From an archaeon (GTDB lineage Archaea > Hydrothermarchaeota > Hydrothermarchaeia > JALTZZ01 > JALUTC01), in contig JALUTC010000133.1 in assembly GCA_027058345.1 (NCBI GenBank), forward strand, positions 1 to 10,350: DNA of 10,350 bases, in the 5' to 3' direction. Positions 1-6,015 of this stretch are shown in pieces. Each line of letters opens with the position of its first letter. Position 1 is the stretch's first letter. The translations under genes were made by a program, and so were the position numbers. Under the pieces are notes generated by a model. It ran no database searches. It was not told where the DNA came from and saw only the letters and a list, made by a program, of their open reading frames with translations.

Positions 1-39
1 GAAATAATCTTTAAAATATAAAATATTCATCATTAAAAA

Positions 40-47
40 TTTATATG
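40..47 (+). promoter_or_regulatory. Likely TATA box for the 82-1572 pair
   Basis: TTTATATG preceded by an A-rich stretch (AAAAA at 35-39) that could serve as the TFB-recognition element. A start of transcription about 25-28 bases downstream would fall near 69-72, giving a leader of roughly 10 bases. It is the best TATA-like element in the 81 bases before the first gene. Inferred from motif and spacing only. Confidence 0.5.
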
Positions 48-71
48 CTTTATGCCCTTAAATTATTAATT

Positions 72-77
72 GGTGAT
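72..77 (+). promoter_or_regulatory. Shine-Dalgarno-like GGTGAT
   Basis: GGTGAT matches part of the archaeal anti-Shine-Dalgarno target and lies 4 bases before the ATG at 82. An ATG at 78 directly abuts it but opens only a four-codon frame ending in TAG at 90-92, so the spacing favours 82 as the start. Confidence 0.5.
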
Positions 78-81
78 ATGA

Positions 82-732
82 ATGGTCATTAGGATCTCTG
101 ATATAGAAAGTACATTGGAAGCAATACCAAAAAAGATAAAATTCCTAACAAAGAAGGACAAGGAAACTGAGGAAGCAATAAAGGGATTAAATTTAAAGTT
201 AGAAGATATACCTGATAAACTCGTAGAGAATATGAAAAAATTATCCGAAATATGTTTAAATAAGGAATTATCTCTTGAAGAAAGGATAAAGAAGGCGAAG
301 GAATTGATAGATGATTCTATTAAAATCTCTCCAAAGGCTTTATCGGAAAAAGTCCTAAAACTTAGATTGAAAGAGATTCAAGAAGCAGAGGCAAAATATG
401 AATTGATAAAGTTTAAAAAATATTTAAAAGAGGATGCAATTGCACCATTAGAGCTATTAATCTCGGATGATCCAAAGATTAAATTAATATTGAAAAACAT
501 GGGTATAAAGGAAATTCCAAAGAAAATTAGAGAATTAGCATTGGAGGCAAAGAAAATACTTGAAGATGAGAGTATACCAATACGAGAGAGGGTTGCTAAA
601 GCTTCCGAGCTTCTTGTTCAACCACTATTACCTGCATTGTACGATATAGGAAAGGAATTTAAAGACTTACCCATTGAATTGAAAGGATTGCTTTGGGAAA
701 TAGCTTACGAATTAAATACAAAGCATAAATAA
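82..732 (+). CDS. Helical charged protein with internal repeat, unknown function
   Basis: I do not recognise this 216-residue protein. It is rich in Lys and Glu, has no signal peptide or membrane segment, and looks almost entirely alpha-helical and cytoplasmic. It carries a visible internal duplication: residues 43-76 align without gaps to 145-178 (offset 102), with shared IP-K, E-R, KA and EL positions, 11 of 34 identical plus several Ile/Leu/Val swaps. A third IPKKI piece lies at residues 15-19. The ATG at 82 has a GGTGAT site 4 bases upstream and a TATA box about 40 bases upstream. Its TAA is followed directly by the ATG of the T2SSF membrane protein, so the two are almost certainly co-transcribed. 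A cytoplasmic partner or regulator of that membrane platform is a guess from position only. Confidence 0.8.
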   Translation: MVIRISDIESTLEAIPKKIKFLTKKDKETEEAIKGLNLKLEDIPDKLVENMKKLSEICLNKELSLEERIKKAKELIDDSIKISPKALSEKVLKLRLKEIQEAEAKYELIKFKKYLKEDAIAPLELLISDDPKIKLILKNMGIKEIPKKIRELALEAKKILEDESIPIRERVAKASELLVQPLLPALYDIGKEFKDLPIELKGLLWEIAYELNTKHK

Positions 733-1572
733 ATGGAAGAAATAATAGAAAGATTGTCTCTAATTAAGATTCCAAAGAAGTATTCAAAGAGAATAGAAAT
801 AGATTTGAGAAGAGCAAGAATAAAAGTCTTACCCGAAATATATATCTCTTTTGTTTTTACAATCTCCTTAATATCATTTATAATATCATATGTAATATTT
901 TTAATATTTTATATTTTTTCAAGGAATTTATTGTTTCTTATATTTCCACCGATAATTTCTATTATAATCCTTACGTTTCTATATTTTTATCCAAAACTTA
1001 AGGCATTGGATATTAGAAGAGATATAGAGCATAACATAGTTTATGCAACGATATATCTCTCTGCAATATTTACCGGAGGAATTCCACCAGTCACAATTTT
1101 CAGAATATTATCTAGAAAGAAGGAGTTTGGTGAGATATCAAACGAGGCGAGAGAAGTATTGAAGAATTCTGAGCTCTTAGGAATTAGCTTTGTTGATGCT
1201 TTGAAAAAACAAGCTGAAGAAACATCGTCAAAAAGATTTTCCGAAATACTATCTGGAATAGCTTCGTCAATATCAACTGGAGGAGATACTGCTGGATATT
1301 TAAGAGATATGGCTATGAGTTTGATAAATGAAGAGAGAAATTTATGGAGAGAAAGAATCGACAAATTATCAATATTTTTGGAAATATATATAACAATGCT
1401 AATAATTGGTCCAATATTTATCGGTATAACATCGAGTTTATTATCTGGAATTGCTATAACACCTGGATTTAATCCTTTGGCAATGATTCAATTGCTCGTA
1501 TATATAATTATGCCAATAGTAAATATAATATTTTTAGTATTAATTCATACAATGTTCCCAACACCAAGTTAA
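733..1572 (+). CDS. Type II secretion system F-domain (FlaJ/TadC-like) membrane platform protein, half-size
   Basis: This 279-residue integral membrane protein belongs to the T2SSF/TadC/FlaJ family, the inner-membrane platform on which a PilT/VirB11-type ATPase drives pilus or archaellum assembly. Hydrophobic segments lie at about 36-61, 66-86, 212-236 and 253-273. The cytoplasmic T2SSF domain lies between the pairs at about 100-205, with the family-like stretches GGIPPVTIFRILS (115-127), ELLGISFVDAL (147-157) and SGIASSISTGGD (174-185). Archaeal FlaJ-type proteins usually hold two such domains in about 480-550 residues; this has one and resembles the C-terminal half. The ATG immediately follows the upstream TAA with no ribosome-binding site, suggesting translational coupling. 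No ATPase, prepilin or prepilin peptidase is in the window, so the machine it serves cannot be named. Confidence 0.85.
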   Translation: MEEIIERLSLIKIPKKYSKRIEIDLRRARIKVLPEIYISFVFTISLISFIISYVIFLIFYIFSRNLLFLIFPPIISIIILTFLYFYPKLKALDIRRDIEHNIVYATIYLSAIFTGGIPPVTIFRILSRKKEFGEISNEAREVLKNSELLGISFVDALKKQAEETSSKRFSEILSGIASSISTGGDTAGYLRDMAMSLINEERNLWRERIDKLSIFLEIYITMLIIGPIFIGITSSLLSGIAITPGFNPLAMIQLLVYIIMPIVNIIFLVLIHTMFPTPS

Positions 1573-1605
1573 TTATTCAAAATTTCTTATAATTATGGGA
1601 TAGCA

Positions 1606-2271
1606 ATGAACGTTGTAATATGTCTAGGAGGTTCCGTTGTAGCGTCTCCTAAAATAAATAAGGAATATATAAAGGAATTCTCATCTCTCATCAAGAAATT
1701 TTTAAGCATTGGTTATCGTTTCATAATAGTTGTCGGTGGCGGAGATATTGCTCGAGAATATATAAATATAGCGAGGGAGCTTTCAAACGATGAAACACTA
1801 TGCGATAAAGTAGGTATAATGGTTACGAGAATGAATGCAATGCTTTTAATATCTGCTCTTAAAGGATATGCATATGAAGATGTAATAACTGATACTAAAG
1901 GTTTAAAATTTGAAGATAAGGTGAAAATTTTGGGAGGAACAGTTCCAGGACAAACAACCGATAGCGTCGCGGCAGAAGCAGCGAGAGAAAGTCGTGCAGA
2001 TTTGTTAATATATGTGACAAACGTTGATGGTATATATGATAAGGATCCACAAATATATAAGGATGCGAGATTGATAAAGAGAATGAAGTTTGAAGATTTG
2101 GTAAATTATTCGATAAGGGAACATAAAGCAGGTATTAGAGGGGTAATCGATTATAAGGCTGCCATGATTATAAAGGAAAATAGAATCAAGACAATATTTC
2201 TAAATGGTAAGGATATAAAAAACATTGAAAAGGCATTATTGGGAGAGGAAGTTGGTACTTTAATTTCTTAA
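1606..2271 (+). CDS. pyrH: UMP kinase (archaeal type)
   Basis: Phosphorylates UMP to UDP with ATP in pyrimidine nucleotide synthesis, in the cytoplasm. The 221 residues match the amino-acid-kinase fold and the usual archaeal UMPK length of about 225. Visible motifs are LGGSVV (7-12), the glycine loop VVGGGDIAREY (42-52), RMNAMLL (75-81), GQTTDSVAAEAA (115-126) and the nucleotide-binding TNVDGIYDKDP (138-148). The start at 1606 gives the normal N-terminus; an ATG at 1595 stops after one further codon. It lies 33 bases after the T2SSF gene, on the same strand. A TATA-like CTTATAAT at 1586-1593 is too close to the ATG to drive a leadered transcript, so read-through from 82 is likely. The stop abuts the convergent gene with no spacer. 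Confidence 0.95.
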   Translation: MNVVICLGGSVVASPKINKEYIKEFSSLIKKFLSIGYRFIIVVGGGDIAREYINIARELSNDETLCDKVGIMVTRMNAMLLISALKGYAYEDVITDTKGLKFEDKVKILGGTVPGQTTDSVAAEAARESRADLLIYVTNVDGIYDKDPQIYKDARLIKRMKFEDLVNYSIREHKAGIRGVIDYKAAMIIKENRIKTIFLNGKDIKNIEKALLGEEVGTLIS

Positions 2272-2604
2272 TCACTTACGATAAAATAATTTAAAATTAT
2301 TCATAAACTCTTCTGGATTTTTTACCGATAGTATTACCTTCTTCCAAAAACCCTTTCTCTTTATAATTTCAATACTTCTACCATGATGTGTTACGAAGAA
2401 TAATGTTCGAGATAATGGATTTATTCTCAATCCCCATCCAATATAATATGGAACTCTATCTATAATTTTGATATCCTCTATATCGGAGAAATTTATGATA
2501 TATTTGAATGGCCAGAAGCAGGCCTCGATCTTGTCAGTATATATTCTAAAATACATGGGAAGCAATAATTTATAATGTTTTTCCTCGTATATAACTTTCT
2601 CCAT
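2272..2604 (-). CDS. Small PH-like domain protein, function unknown
   Basis: A 110-residue protein that looks like the small bacterial/archaeal pleckstrin-homology-like fold. It has alternating beta strands from about 10 to 90 and a closing pattern of strand plus helix, with RSIEIIKRKGFWKKVILSV at 76-94 then NPEEFMNNF at 96-104. That ending (sequence-specific strand, ILSVKNPEEF, C-terminal helix) is typical of membrane-associated PH-like domains, which normally follow transmembrane segments. Here there is no clear membrane helix, although residues 12-34 and 66-72 are fairly hydrophobic. It starts two bases after the stop of the asparagine-synthase-like gene (TAA-AT-ATG), so it is the distal gene of that transcript. 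Its stop codon abuts that of UMP kinase on the other strand. No specific function can be given; family assignment is by pattern only. Confidence 0.75.
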   Translation of the reverse strand: MEKVIYEEKHYKLLLPMYFRIYTDKIEACFWPFKYIINFSDIEDIKIIDRVPYYIGWGLRINPLSRTLFFVTHHGRSIEIIKRKGFWKKVILSVKNPEEFMNNFKLFYRK

Positions 2605-2606
2605 AT

Positions 2607-3350
2607 TTAAATGATTTTAAGCCTTTTAACAATTTTCTCTATTCCAGTTGAATATTGCAACGCCTTCTTTTCTCTATTATAAATGAATTCGGGCAATCCA
2701 ATTTCCTTAGCAACTATTCTTAATATGTATTTTCTAATACCATTCTTTATCTTATATTCGATAGGAATTTCTCTCGCAACTCTATACATTTCTTCTGTTG
2801 AAAATGGAGCGAAATATTTCAGACCAAAAACTTCAACAACGCTCTTATCTCTAATATAATCGATGGTTAAGCACTTCTTAAAGTCTTCTTCAAGAATTCT
2901 TTCCAAATCTTTAGGATTCGCTCTCAAATATTTATAATATCCACCAAATAATTCATCAGCACCTTGAGCCGTTATAAATATCTTGCATCTATCTTTAATA
3001 GCATTTTCCGCAATTGCATAGAAACAAATACCAATGGATAAATCCATTCTCGTTTTCCTTGGAATAATCTTCATAACATTTGCTGCAACATTTTTTATAT
3101 ATTCTTCATCAATTTTTATTATTTTAATATTATTAAAAATATTTTTTGATTTTTCTATATATTCCAAATCCTTTGAATAATTTGTAACGACGGAATAAAG
3201 GATGAAATCTTTATTCAAAATTTTGAGAATCTTTGCCAAAATACTACTATCTAATCCTGCTGAAAATGCGAGTGCTGATTTTTCATCTATTTTATTTATA
3301 ATTTTTTTTAATGTTTCTATTATTTTTCTCGAATAATTCCCTTCTTTCAT
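2607..3350 (-). CDS. Asparagine-synthase-like ATP-pyrophosphatase (synthetase domain only)
   Basis: This 247-residue protein holds the C-terminal, PP-loop half of asparagine synthetase B. That half adenylates aspartate and transfers ammonia to give asparagine, or performs an analogous amide transfer. The PP-loop is FSAGLDSS at 29-36, where the usual sequence is SGGLDSS, so the first Gly is Ala. The second signature AQGADELFGGYYKY follows at about 127-140, and the C-terminal region with RKYILRIVAKEIGLPEFIYNRE is conserved. The glutaminase domain (N-terminal Cys nucleophile) of full-length AsnB is absent, so it would use free ammonia or a partner. I chose ATG at 3350; TTG at 3356 is the only other nearby start. 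The frame overlaps a different frame, 3292-3543, by 59 bases, and the two may be parts of one 311-residue protein. The PH-like gene follows after two bases. Substrate uncertain. Confidence 0.85.
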   Translation of the reverse strand: MKEGNYSRKIIETLKKIINKIDEKSALAFSAGLDSSILAKILKILNKDFILYSVVTNYSKDLEYIEKSKNIFNNIKIIKIDEEYIKNVAANVMKIIPRKTRMDLSIGICFYAIAENAIKDRCKIFITAQGADELFGGYYKYLRANPKDLERILEEDFKKCLTIDYIRDKSVVEVFGLKYFAPFSTEEMYRVAREIPIEYKIKNGIRKYILRIVAKEIGLPEFIYNREKKALQYSTGIEKIVKRLKII

Positions 3351-3543
3351 AGACAAATACAGTCTTATATATATTATTTTCTAAGATATTTCTAAGTTTT
3401 TCAACGAAATTTTCAAACTCAATATTCACGAGATATATTTCAATTATATTTGATTTTGAATTTTTTATAATTTCTTTCAAATTATCTTCCTCAGATTTTC
3501 TTACATATATTCTCTGAATATCAGTAGGGGTGTTTTTCATCAT
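3292..3543 (-). CDS. Upstream frame of the asparagine-synthase locus: small protein or N-terminal part split by frameshift
   Basis: An 83-residue frame starting at ATG 3543 (a second ATG follows at 3540), preceded by a TATA-like element. Its first ~66 residues look like real protein: a strand NIIEIYLVNI (32-41), a helix EFENFVEKLRNILENN (42-57) and a strand YKTVFVYE (59-66). The last ~15 residues are Asn/Lys-rich and lie antiphase to the good helix of the next gene. The stop falls after an 8-A run. A single +1 shift, at the GGG (3339-3341) or at the A8 run (3302-3309), would join it to the asparagine-synthase frame as a 311-residue protein. The GGG site is preferred, because the downstream frame already reads well from NYSRKIIETL. 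Alternatives are a separate small gene with a 59-base overlap, or a true frameshift mutation. Confidence 0.5.
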   Translation of the reverse strand: MMKNTPTDIQRIYVRKSEEDNLKEIIKNSKSNIIEIYLVNIEFENFVEKLRNILENNIYKTVFVYERRELFEKNNRNIKKNYK

Positions 3544-3567
3544 ATTTCAGCTTAATCCCAGTTCATC

Positions 3568-3576
3568 ATTAAAAAT
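3568..3576 (-). promoter_or_regulatory. Possible TATA box for the asparagine-synthase locus
   Basis: Reads ATTTTTAAT on the minus strand, centred about 29 bases before the ATG at 3543, which would give a nearly leaderless transcript. No Shine-Dalgarno sequence precedes that ATG, in keeping with this. It lies in the 47-base gap after the nitroreductase gene. Confidence 0.35.
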
Positions 3577-3590
3577 AAAAAATAAATAAC
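3570..3590 (-). terminator. T-rich candidate terminator after the nitroreductase gene
   Basis: Directly after the nitroreductase stop the minus strand reads TTATTTATTTTTTATTTTT, a T-rich tract of the kind that ends archaeal transcripts without a hairpin. It overlaps the candidate TATA box for the next gene, so one or both functions may be real. Confidence 0.35.
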
Positions 3591-4172
3591 TTATTCTCTT
3601 GGATATCCTACAGGCATGATATATAATGGTTTATGATCTTTTGGCAAAGACAATACGTTTGCTACATCTTCATCGTAGAATGCTCCTATGGCAACTGTTC
3701 CAAGACCCAATGCTGTACATTGCAAGTAAATGTTTTGTGATACATGACCAGCTTCAAACAATACATATCTAATGCCACGATCCCCATACTTTCTAGTAGT
3801 CCTTTCAAAAACTGCTGCAATAACAATATCTAAAGGAGCTTCGAGTACATACTCTTGATATAATGCGGCTTTCATCAATTCCTCTCTGAAATCTCCCCTT
3901 TTAATCAATTCCAATGAATGTTCATGAGGTATGTAATGAAAGACACCCTCTTCCATTACAGCATACAGTTCTATTGGATATAAGGCACCTGCAGATGGAA
4001 CCGTTCGATAGAAGTTTTCTCTCGTTATTCCCTGACCTGCCCATAATATTTGAGATATTTGCTCCATGGATAGCTTCTTGTTCAAAAATCTTCTGCAAGA
4101 TTTCCTCCTATATATCGCTTCTTCCAAAGACATTTTTCCGGAATATTTTGGCTGAGGTAACTTTATCTTCAT
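3591..4172 (-). CDS. SagB-type nitroreductase-family FMN oxidoreductase
   Basis: A 193-residue flavoprotein of the nitroreductase superfamily, SagB/ThcOx branch. Those members oxidise thiazolines and oxazolines in peptide natural products, but most archaeal relatives have no known substrate. The N-terminus LPQPKYSG then MSLEEAIYRRKSCRRF (14-29) carries the FMN phosphate-binding arginines. PSAGALYPIELY (59-70) and YVLFEAGHVSQNIYLQ (136-151) are the SagB-like signatures, and GLGTVAIGAF (156-165) with the terminal MPVGYP (186-191) are typical of the fold. The whole domain is present, so it is probably active as a dimer. The start at 4172 is kept because LPxPxxxG before SLEEAI is usual for the group. 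No cyclodehydratase or precursor peptide is nearby. Hand-counted GC of 3721-3840 is 36%, above the neighbouring asparagine-synthase gene (22% and 12% in 3061-3120 and 3121-3180). It is divergent from endA with 6 bases between the starts. Confidence 0.88.
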   Translation of the reverse strand: MKIKLPQPKYSGKMSLEEAIYRRKSCRRFLNKKLSMEQISQILWAGQGITRENFYRTVPSAGALYPIELYAVMEEGVFHYIPHEHSLELIKRGDFREELMKAALYQEYVLEAPLDIVIAAVFERTTRKYGDRGIRYVLFEAGHVSQNIYLQCTALGLGTVAIGAFYDEDVANVLSLPKDHKPLYIMPVGYPRE

Positions 4173-4178
4173 AAATAT

Positions 4179-4664
4179 ATGATTATATATCTTCTTGACG
4201 ATGTCGGCATTTGTTACGATTGCGAAAGGATAAAAAAGAGGGGATTTGGAACAGAAAGAAAAAATTTTTTAACATTAAATTTATACGAAATATTATATAT
4301 AATTGAGAATTATAAGGCGAAGGTTGTTAAAGATTCGAGGGAGGTTTCGGTTCATGATTTTATAAAGCATGCAGAGAACTTTATAAAAAATTTTTACATA
4401 AAGTATTTAGTTTTTAAGGATTTGACGAACAAAGGGTATGTAGTTAAGTCTGGATATAAGTTTGGATTTGATTTTAGGGTATATGTTAAAAATGAGACTC
4501 ATTCGAAATATCTCGTCAAGGTATTTTATGAAGAATCAAGCATAAGCCTTCTGGAAATTTCTTCAATGATAAGACTTGCAACATTTTCAAATAAAATTCC
4601 TGTAATAGCAATTGTTGACAAAGATTTTTCAATAAGTTACTTTAAATTATCCAGAGAATTATAA
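4179..4664 (+). CDS. endA: tRNA-splicing endonuclease, catalytic subunit
   Basis: Cuts introns out of pre-tRNA (and rRNA precursors) at bulge-helix-bulge motifs, leaving a 2',3'-cyclic phosphate. The 161-residue protein has the N-terminal domain (about 1-75) and the C-terminal catalytic domain. In the latter, the segment GYVVKSGYKFGFDFRVY (86-102) supplies the general-base Tyr102, THSKYLV (107-113) supplies His108, and RLATFSNKIPVIAIVD (132-147) supplies Lys139. The His-Lys spacing of 31 equals that in the Methanocaldococcus jannaschii enzyme (H125, K156); the Tyr-His loop is four residues shorter. All three catalytic residues are present, so this is an active subunit. It is slightly short for the family (about 170-180). 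Head-to-head with the nitroreductase (6 bases) and stop-to-stop with the CCA enzyme (0 bases). Confidence 0.93.
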   Translation: MIIYLLDDVGICYDCERIKKRGFGTERKNFLTLNLYEILYIIENYKAKVVKDSREVSVHDFIKHAENFIKNFYIKYLVFKDLTNKGYVVKSGYKFGFDFRVYVKNETHSKYLVKVFYEESSISLLEISSMIRLATFSNKIPVIAIVDKDFSISYFKLSREL

Positions 4665-6008
4665 TTATAAAATTTTTGGGAATAATCTTTTATATATTTC
4701 ATCTAAGAATTCATCGAGAAAAACTTCCTCATTTTTCAGCAATTTATATCCACTTTCCTTTATCGATTTCTCTATATAGGATGGAATTCCTATAGATTTT
4801 AAATCCTTCCTGGATAACATGTCATTGATTAATTCGTAAATATCCTTGTATTTTCTCTCGGCAAATACATACCATCTGTCCTCCTTTATAAATGGATCCC
4901 CGTAAATGTTTCCCCTATATTTTCTCAAAAACCTCTCTTCTTCCTTACTGCCAACAATTGGTCCTTTGTGAAGTTTTATTCTTGGAAGCTTATCCGATTC
5001 AAGTTCGAACATGAATAGAACATTATTATTCGATACTAAAAACTCTGAAAGCAAGATTCTGAAGTCGTTCCTTTCAATATTTTCTCTAAAGACCCTTAAG
5101 CATTTTCTCGCTTGACTATAAATTATTTCATCAATTACATCAGGTCTTTTTATCAAAATTCCAATGAGAGAGGTTCCCCTTTTTTTAAACAATTCTATGG
5201 CATATTCTTTTTGAATTTTTTCCTCATGTTTAAAGAAGAATTTAAGTTTATCATTTGATTTAAAAAATTCTTTCGCATAAAATATAAATTTGTAAAAGTT
5301 TTCAACAGATAATGCTGCGGCAACGTTTCTATTTTCATCAACCGGATCTATAAATATGAGGGGTTGTCCTTTAAATTTTTCCAAAACCTTTGACTTATCA
5401 ACATAGAAAAATGAAATTATTTCGCCGAATTTCCATTTCGTTGCATTTCTCAACACATTCTCAAAGCTACCATATTTTATAATCAATAACTCACACAAAT
5501 ATCCTGAAAAACCTCTAACTTTTTCCTCAGCACCATACAGGTTCAAATTCTTTAAGAATTGTTTCAACAATCTAACATCTTCTTCCTTTCCTTTTATATA
5601 TTTGGATACGAATTCGTGATGAAATGGTGTCCTATCAACCGATGATGCCTTTTCCTTTGGATCAGAAATTTTATAGCATGGAACTATTTCTACATCATAT
5701 CCCTTATAATTCCCTCTCACATATGGATGCTCGGCATACTTCTTTTCATATTTACCAAATATCTTCCTTGCAATCTCTTCAACATATCTTTCCATATCCT
5801 CCTTGTTATAATCTTTTGGAAAGAATATAAATACATCTAAATCCTTTTCATATCTTAACCACGTATCCCTAGCAGCTGATCCCAATAATTTTACATCAAA
5901 ATCTGTATACTTCTTAATCTCATTTATAACTTCGTTTGCAATTCTCTTCAACTCTTCCTTTTCTTCAACGGTTGGTGATATCTTTTTAAGAACAAGCTCT
6001 CTATACAT
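4665..6008 (-). CDS. cca: CCA tRNA nucleotidyltransferase (class I, archaeal)
   Basis: Adds or repairs the 3'-terminal CCA of tRNAs using CTP and ATP without a nucleic-acid template. The 447 residues match the usual archaeal length (about 440). The nucleotidyltransferase motif LLGSAARDTW (41-50) is followed by DLD (Asp56 and Asp58) and VRGNYKGYDVEIVPCY (97-112). The spacing to Archaeoglobus fulgidus E59, D61 and D110 is identical, which puts Glu107 where Asp110 is expected. SSVDRTPFHHEFV further on is also characteristic. The open frame continues 66 codons further upstream, but that part is antisense to the yjbQ-like gene; ATG 6008 gives a start of MYRELVLKKISPTVEE, as expected for the family. 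It abuts endA stop-to-stop, so two tRNA maturation enzymes face each other. Only 7 bases separate its ATG from that of the yjbQ-like gene. Confidence 0.94.
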   Translation of the reverse strand: MYRELVLKKISPTVEEKEELKRIANEVINEIKKYTDFDVKLLGSAARDTWLRYEKDLDVFIFFPKDYNKEDMERYVEEIARKIFGKYEKKYAEHPYVRGNYKGYDVEIVPCYKISDPKEKASSVDRTPFHHEFVSKYIKGKEEDVRLLKQFLKNLNLYGAEEKVRGFSGYLCELLIIKYGSFENVLRNATKWKFGEIISFFYVDKSKVLEKFKGQPLIFIDPVDENRNVAAALSVENFYKFIFYAKEFFKSNDKLKFFFKHEEKIQKEYAIELFKKRGTSLIGILIKRPDVIDEIIYSQARKCLRVFRENIERNDFRILLSEFLVSNNNVLFMFELESDKLPRIKLHKGPIVGSKEEERFLRKYRGNIYGDPFIKEDRWYVFAERKYKDIYELINDMLSRKDLKSIGIPSYIEKSIKESGYKLLKNEEVFLDEFLDEIYKRLFPKIL

Positions 6009-6015
6009 AATATTT

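Noticed and set aside
1041..1364. Minus-strand frame of 107 codons inside the T2SSF gene
   Set aside because: Lies antisense to the conserved T2SSF domain, and its composition is a mirror of that gene.
1584..1593. TATA-like TTCTTATAAT before UMP kinase
   Set aside because: Only about 15 bases from the ATG, so transcription would begin inside the gene; more likely chance in AT-rich DNA.
3914..4174. Plus-strand frame of 86 codons opposite the nitroreductase
   Set aside because: Antisense to the conserved PSAGALYP and FMN-binding region; no recognisable features.
5624..5830. Plus-strand frame opposite the CCA enzyme active-site region
   Set aside because: Shadow of the conserved catalytic segment on the other strand.
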